Shown here in pieces: positions 6,821 to 13,077 of a stretch of 17,610 nt of DNA. A program made the position numbers and the translations under genes. The notes under the pieces were generated by a model. The model saw only the letters and a program-made list of their open reading frames with translations. It did not search any database and was not told the DNA's origin. The DNA lies in NCBI GenBank assembly GCA_016214105.1, contig JACRPD010000037.1:1-17610 (forward strand), written 5' to 3'. The DNA is from Candidatus Magasanikiibacteriota bacterium (GTDB lineage: Bacteria > Patescibacteriota > Patescibacteriia > Magasanikbacterales > UBA922). Every line of letters begins with the position of its first letter. The stretch's first letter is position 1.

Positions 6821-6899
6821 GCAGTAAGGTGGTCTGGTTTGTCAAGACAGTAAAATCGCTTGATTAAGATATAACGGTGGATAAGTTTTTTAATGGTTT

Positions 6900-7736
6900 T
6901 CAACCTTTGAAAATTAGTGAAAGTAGACGGTTGACGGCGTCCGGTAATTCAGCGATTGATGCGGTATTGTAAAATTGAAAATATTCTTTTAGTCCCAGGT
7001 TGGCCTCGCCAATCGTTTGATATGATTTCAAAAAGATATTTTCGTATTTTACGGTTCGCCACAAGCGTTCGGTAAAAATATTATCCATACACCGCCCGCG
7101 TCCGTCCATGCTGATTCTAACATTTTTTTGGACTAATGGTTCAAGGAATTGTTCCGAGGTGAAATGCGATCCTTGGTCGGAGTTATTAATTTCGGGAGTC
7201 GCGATTTTCAATGCTCGCTTTAAAGCGATCAGACAAAAACCAATTTCCAATGTCGGCGATAATTCCCAGCTAACGACATAACGGCTAAACCAGTCAATGA
7301 AAGCTACGAGATACGCCCAGTTGTTTTCCAACTTTACATAGGTAATGTCTGTGCCCCAAATTTGGTTCGGTCTAATAATTGACAGTCCTTTCAGCAAGTA
7401 TGGGTACGTTCGGTGGCTGGGGTGAGGTGCGCTCGTATTTGGCTTGGATTTGGGATAAATGGCTTCAATACCCATGATTCTGAGCAAGCGGCGAACATGG
7501 TCGCGAGCGATCAATATTTGATAAGTTTGACCAAGCTCGTACCGAATACGGCGCGAACCGTAAAACGGACAATCGGTGTATATTTTATCAATGAGCGACA
7601 TGATGGCGATATCCTTTTCGTTCACTATCGGTCGGTAGTACGCGCTGGCGCGAGACACATTCAGTAATTCGCACTGGCGCGTGAGACTAATCGAATGTTC
7701 GTAATCAAGCAGCGATATTTTCTCACGGTGCGTCAA
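6900..7736 (-). CDS. IS3-family transposase OrfB (DDE integrase), C-terminus frameshifted
   Basis: The catalytic rve core has Asp in WGTDITYV, Asp in NNSDQGSHF and Glu in FTERLWRTVKYE, so the DDE triad is present. An HTH_21-like N-terminal part (YYRPIVNEKDIAIMSLIDKIY, FYGSRRIRYEL) precedes it. After FQFYNT the frame gives a non-family tail (ASIAELPDAVNRL). A second frame of the same DNA encodes PHQSLNYRTPSTVYFH, the normal IS3 C-terminus, with its stop at 6914. A small indel near 6960-6970 has therefore shifted the frame. The first codon is TTG (7736), and a TGA closes this frame at 7754-7752, just before an A9 run. OrfB may therefore be made by frameshifting from OrfA or by reinitiation. Activity of this copy is doubtful. 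Confidence 0.9.
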   Translation of the reverse strand: MTHREKISLLDYEHSISLTRQCELLNVSRASAYYRPIVNEKDIAIMSLIDKIYTDCPFYGSRRIRYELGQTYQILIARDHVRRLLRIMGIEAIYPKSKPNTSAPHPSHRTYPYLLKGLSIIRPNQIWGTDITYVKLENNWAYLVAFIDWFSRYVVSWELSPTLEIGFCLIALKRALKIATPEINNSDQGSHFTSEQFLEPLVQKNVRISMDGRGRCMDNIFTERLWRTVKYENIFLKSYQTIGEANLGLKEYFQFYNTASIAELPDAVNRLLSLIFKG

Positions 7737-8007
7737 GGTGTAATTTTTTTTTCAACCAGTCGAGTTCGAGTTCTCGCTGGCCGATAATTTTATACAGTTG
7801 TTCATTTCTGTCACGCAGTTCTTTAAATTCGTCTTTGCGTTTGTCGGTAAAGAGCGACGACAGTCCTTCTTTCGCGATCTTAGCCCATTGATTGACTTGG
7901 GTCGGATGGATTTCATTCTCACTGGCTATTTGAGTGATTGATTGTTGGCCTTTCAAAACAGTGACGGCGATATTCGCTTTTTGGCTGGGAGTGAATGTTT
8001 TACGCAT
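7723..8007 (-). CDS. IS3-family transposase OrfA (HTH)
   Basis: 94 aa. HTH_Tnp_1 pattern FTPSQKANIAVTVLKGQQSITQIASENEIHPTQVNQW, followed by a leucine-zipper-like helix (LRDRNEQLYKIIGQRELELDWLKKKL). It binds the IS ends and normally fuses to OrfB by frameshifting. It overlaps OrfB by 14 nt, and OrfB lies in the +1 frame relative to it. The A9 run (7744-7752 on the other strand) is the natural slippage site, but IS3 elements usually shift by -1, so the run may have changed length. Confidence 0.92.
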   Translation of the reverse strand: MRKTFTPSQKANIAVTVLKGQQSITQIASENEIHPTQVNQWAKIAKEGLSSLFTDKRKDEFKELRDRNEQLYKIIGQRELELDWLKKKLHLDAP

Positions 8008-8008
8008 A

Positions 8009-8026
8009 GGTGGTTATTATACCACC
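8009..8026 (-). promoter_or_regulatory. Palindromic promoter element before OrfA
   Basis: On the minus strand, GGTGGT and ACCACC pair around ATAATA, and a TATAAT-like -10 is embedded in the hairpin. It lies directly before the OrfA ATG at 8007, so either the transcript is almost leaderless or the hairpin protects the gene from outside readthrough. That role is inferred. Confidence 0.45.
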
Positions 8027-8075
8027 GAATTATATCTAAGGGTATTGTCTAGTTTTCCCAGACCATTATAGTCAT

Positions 8076-8099
8076 AAAGTCTTTAAAGTCTATAAAGTG
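8076..8099. repeat. AAAGTC-type 9-nt repeat at the IS right flank
   Basis: AAAGTCTTT, AAAGTCTAT and AAAGTG in tandem, preceded by GTCAT. It begins 11 nt outside the IS end and supplies the last residues and the stop of the truncated hydrolase gene. Confidence 0.75.
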
Positions 8100-8605
8100 T
8101 TTATGAAAATAATATTATCCGGTGGCGGGACGATGTCATCGCGAGTGTGGGCCGGAACCGAGGCGTCGGCAATCAGATGCAAAATATGACCGAGAGCGAT
8201 AAAAGCTTTTTTCTTGTCGCCTTTTTTCCAATAATCAATCGCGCGATACCAAGTTTGGTCCCCGAGAGCGAAAGTGGTTTGAAAATTTGTCATTCTTGAC
8301 CAATCTTTGGAACTCGGATATTTGCCATTGTCTAATCCTTTGTTATAAACCGGATCGTAAAAATGATTCAGCCAGCGGGTCGGCATATCTTCTTCCACCG
8401 CGCCTTGCGACAGCCAGCCGATTTCTTCCAAAGTCAAATCCGGATCGTAAATTTTGTTATATTCCAAGCCGGCGATGGTAACTATGCTCGGATGCGCGAT
8501 TTTTGTGTCATAAGAAAAAACTCGCTTGCCAAAGACAAACGAGCCGATAATAAATACGATAAAAATTATTGGCGCTAAAATCCAAATCTTCCTTGATTTA
8601 GACAT
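8090..8605 (-). pseudogene. Truncated zinc-dependent phospholipase C / S1-P1 nuclease-like protein
   Basis: 171 aa from the ATG at 8605; an upstream TTG at 8620 would overlap the preceding gene. An N-terminal membrane anchor or signal (IWILAPIIFIVFIIGSFVF) is followed by a region with RWLNHFYDP and then GHILHLIADASVPAHTRDD (residues 139-157). The latter holds the H-x2-H-x3-D-x5-H pattern that binds zinc in the S1-P1/phospholipase C superfamily. Family members continue well beyond this motif, but here it ends ten or so residues later at a stop supplied by the AAAGTC repeat next to the IS. The C-terminal half is missing and is not found beyond the IS. It follows the 8607 gene with 1 nt between, as in an operon. 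Domain assignment is confident; enzymatic function is not. Confidence 0.75.
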
Positions 8606-8606
8606 A

Positions 8607-9116
8607 TTATAATGATTCAATCAACCAAACGCCTTGAGAATTTTTGATAAAATTAATTCTGTGCCCAAAATTTTGATCCACTTTTAAAACGCTGTAGGAA
8701 TACACTGCCCTACTGGAATCAAGGCTTATTTTTTTAATTATTGTATCAAGATCACTCGCCATCTTTGGTAATAGGCCATCTTTTTTTATATGTTCTAAAG
8801 ATTCTTTCATATCTTTCTGACCACCTCTCACAAAACAACACTCCACCGCGCCATTCAAATCACCCTCTTTCAATTTTGAAACAAAAAGTTTATGTGTTTC
8901 CTCCGGCGATTGGGTGGTCGCGACATCAGCATTGATATATTGCGGATACAATTTATTTAATTCTTCTTGCGAATATTTAAAATACGGAAAAAACGGTTTG
9001 GCCAGACCGGCTAAAACTAAATCCTGCCGATTCATCACCCAAGCAAATGAAAAAAAGATTAAAAATAAAACCGCAACAGTTATCAGCGCGGTCCAAACGA
9101 CAAACTTCTTGGTCAT
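8607..9116 (-). CDS. Hypothetical membrane-anchored protein
   Basis: 169 aa, family not recognised. An N-terminal transmembrane helix (VVWTALITVAVLFLIFFSFAWVM, residues 6-28) precedes a soluble part presumably outside the membrane. That part has a stretch SPEETHKLFVSKLKEGDLNGAVECCF that looks like a helical repeat of the kind seen in small lipid- or peptidoglycan-facing domains, then a beta-rich end (YSYSVLKVDQNFGHRINFIKNSQGVWLIESL). The C-terminus resembles DUF4878/SnoaL-like folds only vaguely. It is the first gene of a pair with the truncated hydrolase. An extended -10 promoter and a hairpin lie upstream. Confidence 0.7.
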   Translation of the reverse strand: MTKKFVVWTALITVAVLFLIFFSFAWVMNRQDLVLAGLAKPFFPYFKYSQEELNKLYPQYINADVATTQSPEETHKLFVSKLKEGDLNGAVECCFVRGGQKDMKESLEHIKKDGLLPKMASDLDTIIKKISLDSSRAVYSYSVLKVDQNFGHRINFIKNSQGVWLIESL

Positions 9117-9133
9117 AAAATTTTCTTTTAAAA

Positions 9134-9157
9134 AAACTCCTCTAAATGGAGAAGTTT
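9134..9157 (-). terminator. Terminator-like hairpin between the toxin gene and the 8607 gene
   Basis: On the minus strand AAACTTCTC pairs with GAGGAGTTT (one wobble, 6-nt loop) and a T-run follows. It could terminate the lexA-like/mazF operon. Because a -10 element (9174-9179) precedes it, it could also attenuate the next transcript. GAGGAG inside the stem is too far (about 20 nt) from the ATG at 9116 to be its Shine-Dalgarno. Confidence 0.55.
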
Positions 9158-9173
9158 ACCCTTCTTGCGGATT

Positions 9174-9182
9174 ATTATAACA
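9174..9182 (-). promoter_or_regulatory. Extended -10 promoter for the 9116 gene
   Basis: TGTTATAAT on the minus strand (extended TGn plus TATAAT, -10 at 9174-9179). The -35 at 17-nt spacing is only TTTTAT. The next 3' gene starts about 60 nt downstream. Confidence 0.5.
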
Positions 9183-9236
9183 AAATTTGTGCTAAAATAA
9201 AAAAATTATCTGTGGATAACTTCTTCCGCCATTCAA

Positions 9237-9572
9237 TCACAACCCAAAATGAATTTTTAGATACTGCTTCACGCCGACCAAAATTTCATCTTTAACTTTT
9301 CCGATTCTCTTCATAAAACGAGAAATGTCAAACGACTGGATGTGATGTGTTTTTAAAACCGAATCGCTGTGTAAATTATTATATTTATCCATAGTAATCA
9401 AAATATCATCAACCACGCGGTTATTCGCATTGGAAGTCATTGCCATAACAGTAAAAATCTTTGTTTTTGCTATTTGTTCATCACTCTCAACAACCAAAGC
9501 CGGCCGCTCCTTAAAATATTCATGCCCCGCTCCTTCCGGATAATTTACAAGCCAAATTTCTCCTTGTTTCAT
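9237..9572 (-). CDS. MazF/PemK-type toxin (putative endoribonuclease)
   Basis: 111 aa. The N-terminus MKQGEIWLVNYPEGAGHEYFKERPALVVESDE is the PemK/MazF SH3-like barrel signature: the GEIWLV strand, then an RPALVV strand with Arg23. It is followed by TVMAMTSN (Thr46/Ser47 in the position of the catalytic Thr/Ser) and a C-terminal helix (RIGKVKDEILVGVKQYLKIHF). Members cleave mRNA and are held inactive by an antitoxin encoded just upstream. Its ATG overlaps the stop of the LexA-like gene in an ATGA, so translation is coupled with the regulator first, the order expected of an antitoxin-toxin pair. No conventional MazE is present, so the LexA-like protein is the only candidate antitoxin. Confidence 0.85.
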   Translation of the reverse strand: MKQGEIWLVNYPEGAGHEYFKERPALVVESDEQIAKTKIFTVMAMTSNANNRVVDDILITMDKYNNLHSDSVLKTHHIQSFDISRFMKRIGKVKDEILVGVKQYLKIHFGL

Positions 9573-10312
9573 AAATTCATATAATAATCATGCTCCTCTT
9601 TTGACATTGGACCAAGCGCCTTCAAAGTATCCAACGCGCCAGCGTCGCGAAAAGCCGCCAATTCATCCGGTTGTTTCATAACCTTCACGACCTTACCGGC
9701 CATTAAATAACTGTCCAGGTCATCGCGATGAACATAAATTGGAGGAAAGTCCTGGTTTGATTCGGAAACTAAAATAAATTGCTGATTTTTGTTATCGACG
9801 TAAATTTTTTTAATGTTCGCCACACCATCAATGACAGAGACAACGCAATCGCCGTCGTTTGGAATCAAATCCTCTTTATAAACAATTACATAATCGCCAT
9901 CTTCTATCATATTGCCTGACACATCAGCCCGATTCATGGATGGACCAACAGCGCGTAAAACAAAAAGATGTTTTAATTTGTTTATTAAATCGCCCAAAAC
10001 GTGTTCGCTCACTTTTAAATATCCCTCAACATGATCATCGGCAAAAAAAGTCGCCTCGCCGCAATTTGCGGAACCATAGATAGGCAAAGAAATCAAACCG
10101 CCTTCTTTATTCACACCGGCCTTTATTTTTTCAATTTTATTATTTTTCTTATCAATCCTAATTAGCCCTTTTTGCGCCAACTGATTTAAATGATGCTTAA
10201 TCTTTTGCGGACTGCCGGTTTCGCCTATTTTCACGGCAATCTTGCGCAACGCCAAATTAGACACATCCTGTGTTTCCAATAATCTCAAGATTTTTTCTTG
10301 AATTGGATGCAT
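9569..10312 (-). CDS. LexA/S24-type autoprotease regulator, candidate antitoxin of the MazF-type toxin
   Basis: 247 aa. Residues 1-55 form a LexA-like winged helix (HPIQEKILRLLE, then PQKIKHHLNQLAQKGLI). Residues 75-212 are an S24 peptidase domain: possible autocleavage site Cys84-Gly85 in GSANCGEA, nucleophile Ser125 in RAVGPSMNR, and general-base Lys168 in GVANIKKIY. Residues 213-247 (KQPDELAAFRDAGALDTLKA...) are a tail not present in standard LexA, and could bind the toxin. Family knowledge: RecA filaments trigger self-cleavage of LexA and CI repressors. Inference: it represses its own promoter through the palindrome at 10365-10386, and cleavage would both derepress the operon and release toxin. 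The Shine-Dalgarno is GGAAGGTGG. It could be the housekeeping LexA or a local regulator; no other LexA is visible here. Confidence 0.85.
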   Translation of the reverse strand: MHPIQEKILRLLETQDVSNLALRKIAVKIGETGSPQKIKHHLNQLAQKGLIRIDKKNNKIEKIKAGVNKEGGLISLPIYGSANCGEATFFADDHVEGYLKVSEHVLGDLINKLKHLFVLRAVGPSMNRADVSGNMIEDGDYVIVYKEDLIPNDGDCVVSVIDGVANIKKIYVDNKNQQFILVSESNQDFPPIYVHRDDLDSYLMAGKVVKVMKQPDELAAFRDAGALDTLKALGPMSKEEHDYYMNL

Positions 10313-10338
10313 ACATCCACCTTCCTTTCTTTAAAACC

Positions 10339-10367
10339 ATTATATCAGACTTCTTTATATTTGTCAA
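10339..10367 (-). promoter_or_regulatory. Consensus sigma-70 promoter of the lexA-like/mazF operon
   Basis: On the minus strand TTGACA (10362-10367), exactly 17 nt, then TATAAT (10339-10344), with an extended TGA before the -10. The start of transcription would lie about 20 nt before the ATG. This is the strongest promoter in the window, and such a match implies a need for repression. Confidence 0.85.
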
Positions 10368-10386
10368 GTAAATTGATACTTACTTG
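10365..10386. promoter_or_regulatory. Candidate operator CAAGTAA-N8-TTACTTG
   Basis: A perfect 7-bp inverted repeat with an 8-nt spacer overlaps the -35 of the lexA-like operon and ends 13 nt before the -35 of the divergent promoter. A dimeric winged-helix repressor bound here would block the operon and could also affect the divergent transcript. I found no second copy in the window. Confidence 0.65.
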
Positions 10387-10399
10387 CGGATAAGTCGTG

Positions 10400-10428
10400 T
10401 TGACAAAAAAGAAACTATGCGCTATCAT
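10400..10428 (+). promoter_or_regulatory. Divergent sigma-70 promoter for a short transcript
   Basis: TTGACA (10400-10405), exactly 17 nt, then TATCAT (10423-10428). It points away from the lexA-like gene towards a 23-codon ORF and a terminator, giving a transcript of about 105 nt. Confidence 0.7.
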
Positions 10429-10445
10429 AAAAAACGCAAAAGTAA

Positions 10446-10517
10446 ATGACGAGACAATTAAAATTCGAATACCATTTTTACCGTCGCGAAGATAACAAAA
10501 AACCGCAGGGCAATTGA
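10446..10517 (+). CDS. Small ORF of 23 codons on the divergent transcript
   Basis: ATG at 10446 to TGA at 10515. It encodes a basic, aromatic peptide beginning MTRQLKFEYHFYRRED and ending KKPQGN. It starts about 18 nt after the -10 hexamer of a near-consensus promoter, so the mRNA leader would be very short, and no Shine-Dalgarno is visible. The 5' arm of the terminator lies inside the ORF, which is unusual for a protein gene. The unit may instead be a small regulatory RNA in which the ORF is incidental. Its link to the LexA-like operator suggests it could belong to the same response. Confidence 0.35.
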   Translation: MTRQLKFEYHFYRREDNKKPQGN

Positions 10518-10541
10518 ATAAAAACCATCTGCGGTTTTTTT
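10497..10541 (+). terminator. Bidirectional terminator
   Basis: AAAAAACCGCAG (10497-10508) pairs with CTGCGGTTTTTT (10529-10540) around a 20-nt loop. The T-run ends the plus-strand short transcript. The symmetric A-run gives a T-run on the minus strand, where it would end the restriction-modification remnant. Confidence 0.85.
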
Positions 10542-11148
10542 ATTTTATATTACCCTCCACCACTCCAATCTCCTCCTCCGTCAACCCATACAGCTCGTAA
10601 ACTTTTTGGTCAATCATTTTGTCTGTCTTTTCTATTTCAGATTTTATTGAATTATATTTTTCCGAATTTTCCGGAGTTGAGTGTAGTTGTCTGTTTAAAT
10701 CTATCATTTTCTTCGCCAAATCCGATATTGATTTTTGTTGGCTTTTACCGCCGATGACAAATGGCAAATTTCGTAAATATTTTAATTTAACTTGTGGAAA
10801 AACTTTACCTGTTTCCAAAACTTTTAGACAGTACAAATAATCAATATATTTAGAATTGAATATGGCCAAAGCGTAATAAATATCAACCTTTTTTTGGTAT
10901 TGATCTCTAAATAGTGCCGCATGAATTGTCTTACCAAAATATGCTTTAAAATCCATAATTGCGGCGTGTATTGTGTCTGCCGTCTGTCTCCATACAATCT
11001 TTTCGTCACTATCAAAAACTTCTTTTGTAAAGTGCACCCACTCTCCCTTTTTTACCACTACTTTATAATTACTTCTGAACCACGTCTTGATACTATCATC
11101 TATAAACCAACCATTTCTTGATATATTTGAACCTGTATAAATGGCATG
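10540..11148 (-). pseudogene. Type IIG restriction-modification fragment 4 (target recognition domain)
   Basis: The frame is open from 11148. The first start-like codon is a GTG at 11058, but the residues before it (HAIYTGSNISRNGWFIDD) match the conserved opening of a TaqI-like specificity domain. The CDS therefore used to continue from upstream. Further on, IYYALAIFNSKYIDYLYC and LKYLRNLPFVIGG resemble TRD strands, followed by a coiled-coil-like helix (ISDLAKKMIDLNRQL) and the typical type IIG C-terminus KMIDQKVYELYGLTEEEI. It gives sequence specificity in the intact enzyme. It is separated from fragment 3 by a frameshift near 11150. Confidence 0.75.
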
Positions 11149-11564
11149 TCAAAAATAGTATCTTGGTGATCACTAAATATCCTCTGCGGTAAATCACTCT
11201 TGCCTTTACCGCTTTTGCCAGCGCCGACCGAGGCATACTGCACGCCCGCGTCTTTTAATAAAAACACTTCATCAAAAGTTATACCAGTATCTTTTATGAT
11301 TGCTTTAACCGGTGCCGCACCAGCCTCATATATCCTACTAACTAACAATTCTCTTTTGTCTCTTGTTAAATCTTTGACATACTTATTTGTCCCTTGCTGT
11401 TTAACAACCACCAATACGCATGACGGCAACTGCACATTATGAAAAATTCTCTCACCCAAATTGATGACAAAATTTTCGTATTTATTTACCACCTCCTTTA
11501 TGTCCTCATAGCGCGGCTGATAAAGAAAGGTATTTGGCACAATAATCTTCGAGATACTCGACAT
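11100..11564 (-). pseudogene. Type IIG restriction-modification fragment 3 (end of methylase, start of TRD)
   Basis: 154 codons. KIIVPNTFLYQPRYEDIKEVVN corresponds to the segment after the methylase motif VIII region in Eco57I/TaqI-like enzymes, where GFIVPNSFL is typical. CVLVVVKQQ and a following region lead into the TRD. The initial residues MSSIS are an artefact of the frame junction. The segment normally between NPPW and IVPN (roughly 30-45 residues) is missing. It overlaps fragment 2 in another frame. Confidence 0.75.
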
Positions 11565-12273
11565 CTTTGTCTATATTCGCTCCCCACGGCGGATTGCCAA
11601 CTATCACATCAAACCCGCCCTGTCTGAGCACTTCTGGAAATTCTTCTTGCCAATTAAACGGCTTTTTGTCTCGCCAATTTTCTCCAAAATATTTTTTAAG
11701 TTCATTTTCTGTGCCGGAAATAAGCGAATTGCCGTTTTTGATATTTTTTGCCAGATTCGGCAGTTTGGCTTTAGTGTCTAAAGCGTCTAAAAGCAAATTT
11801 AAACGAGCCAATTCTACCGCCTGCCCGTCCAAGTCCACGCCGTAAATATTTTCTAATAATATATTGGTCTTAATGCTTTGGCCGCCAGATGCGCCAAACT
11901 CTTTATATTTATTATTAATTGTCTCTAGAGCTTCGGTGAGAAAAGAACCGGAACCGCAAGCAGGATCAAGCACTTTCAATTCTTTTAGTTCGCCGACTGT
12001 TTTAATTCCCTTTAATTTTTCTCCCAAAGTATTTTTAACAATGTAATCAACAATAAATTTAGGGGTGTAGTAAATGCCCTGCTCTTTTCGTTTCTTGCGC
12101 GATTTTTGTTTTAATTCTTTTTTGTCCTCAACCTTCAACAGCTTTCCAGATTTCCCGCCTATGTCAACCTCTATCGGATTTTGAGCTATGTAGCTTAAAT
12201 AACTCTCATAAACCCCGCCAAGCACATCAGCCGGTATCCGTTTAAAATCATACTCATAGATCCTCCAAAACAC
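11506..12273 (-). pseudogene. Type IIG restriction-modification fragment 2 (N6-adenine methylase core)
   Basis: 255 codons. RIPADVLGGVYESYL and GIYYTPKFIVDYIVKNTLG are the pre-methylase helices of Eco57I-like enzymes. Motif I LDPACGSGSFL and IYGVDLDGQAVELARLNLLL bind S-adenosylmethionine, and motif IV NPPW is the catalytic site for adenine-N6 methylation. The frame ends in a non-family tail (DYCAKYLSLSAAL) that is the out-of-frame reading of fragment 3. The helical part usually found before YEYDFKRI is lost at the junction with fragment 1. The first codon is GTG, so independent translation is possible but unlikely to give an active enzyme. Confidence 0.8.
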
Positions 12274-12946
12274 GGATAAACACCAAACGATCTAAAATCT
12301 TTTGCACACCCTCGTCCAACGTCTCTTTGTCCGTGCCTTTATTCCACAAACCAAAACTGTCAGTTAACATTCGGCGCGCTTCCCGCAAGTCACCAAATAG
12401 CGTTTCGTTAACAGTTTGTTTCTTTAATTTTTTCGCGTGCTTTTCAGCATATAGATCCAAACCATTTTCCAAAAAACTCTCTTTTGATAAAAGCCGCAAT
12501 CTTTCATCGGTCAGATAATCCGCAAACGATATTTCAAACACCATTTTGTCAGCCAATAATTTTGACTGGCCTTGGGCATTAAAAACCTTAATGCTTTCAA
12601 AATCAGTCAGAACTGCCCAAGTCACACCTTTATTCCACGCGTAATTAATCGCTTGCCTCGCGTGCTGTTCCAAATCTAAATCAGTCTTGATTGATTTGGC
12701 CTCAAGATAGACTTTGGGTATGCCGTTCAATTTGAATTCATAATCCGCGCGCTTGCCGCCGGCAACTTTTTCCTCAAAAGAAACTTCATCCGAATTAGAA
12801 AAATCCCAGCCAAGCGCTTCAAAAAGCGGACGGATAAAATATCCCTTCGTTTGCTCCTCGTTGTATCTATTTTTTTCCTGTTCGGTCAAATTATTGAACC
12901 TATCAACCAAAATTTTTACCTTTGATAGAGATTCTTCTTTCGTCAT
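12254..12946 (-). pseudogene. Type IIG restriction-modification fragment 1 (PD-(D/E)XK endonuclease)
   Basis: 230 codons from the ATG at 12946. Residues 30-110 resemble the HsdR_N/type IIG nuclease: YFIRPLFEALGWD, then RADYEFKL with PKVYLEAKS, giving the D...ExK active site. The C-terminal helices (KILDRLVFIRVLED) are the linker that normally leads to the methylase. The frame stops at TGA immediately after VLEDL, overlapping fragment 2 by 20 nt, and the expected linker of several tens of residues is absent. This piece alone could still be translated from its good promoter. An unprotected nuclease would be harmful, so it is presumably inactive or unexpressed. Confidence 0.8.
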
Positions 12947-12968
12947 AATTTACATTAGGAATGCTCGT

Positions 12969-12997
12969 ATTTTACACCTGCCAACTTTCCGCGTCAA
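12969..12997 (-). promoter_or_regulatory. Promoter of the restriction-modification remnant
   Basis: TTGACG (12992-12997), exactly 17 nt, then TAAAAT (12969-12974) on the minus strand, with the ATG about 23 nt downstream. The promoter has survived although the gene is broken. Confidence 0.7.
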
Positions 12998-13010
12998 ACA
13001 GAAAAACAAC

Positions 13011-13038
13011 AAAAAACTCCGGCGCATGTCCGGAGTTT
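13011..13038 (-). terminator. Rho-independent terminator of the PIF1-like helicase operon
   Basis: AAACTCCGG pairs with CCGGAGTTT around a 7-nt loop, and a T6 run follows on the minus strand. It lies about 40 nt after the helicase stop and just before the next promoter. Confidence 0.85.
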
Positions 13039-13077
13039 GATTTCCTTAAATCAATTTTGCGTTTTGCCATTCGTTTG

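Larger units (their letters stand above)
6830..8065 (-). mobile_element. IS3-family insertion sequence, about 1236 bp
   Basis: The ends TGGTCTGG (6830-6837) and CCAGACCA (8058-8065) are perfect inverts. The terminal 22 nt match at 15 positions, and a second inner similarity follows (TTA-GATATAA-CGGTGG, 6864-6880 against the inverse of 8022-8039). TG...CA termini, two overlapping ORFs and about 1.2 kb length fit IS3. No matching target-site duplication is visible (TAAGG left, TTATA right), suggesting an old insertion or a rearranged flank. Both genes are on the minus strand. Confidence 0.9.

Noticed and set aside
6825..8070. Target-site duplication around the IS3 element
   Set aside because: The 5-nt flanks (TAAGG and TTATA) do not match, and 3-4-nt comparisons are also negative.
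9211..9219. Perfect DnaA box (TTATCCACA on the minus strand) as part of a replication origin
   Set aside because: It is a single copy with no cluster of boxes or dnaA/dnaN neighbours. gyrB alone does not place the origin here.
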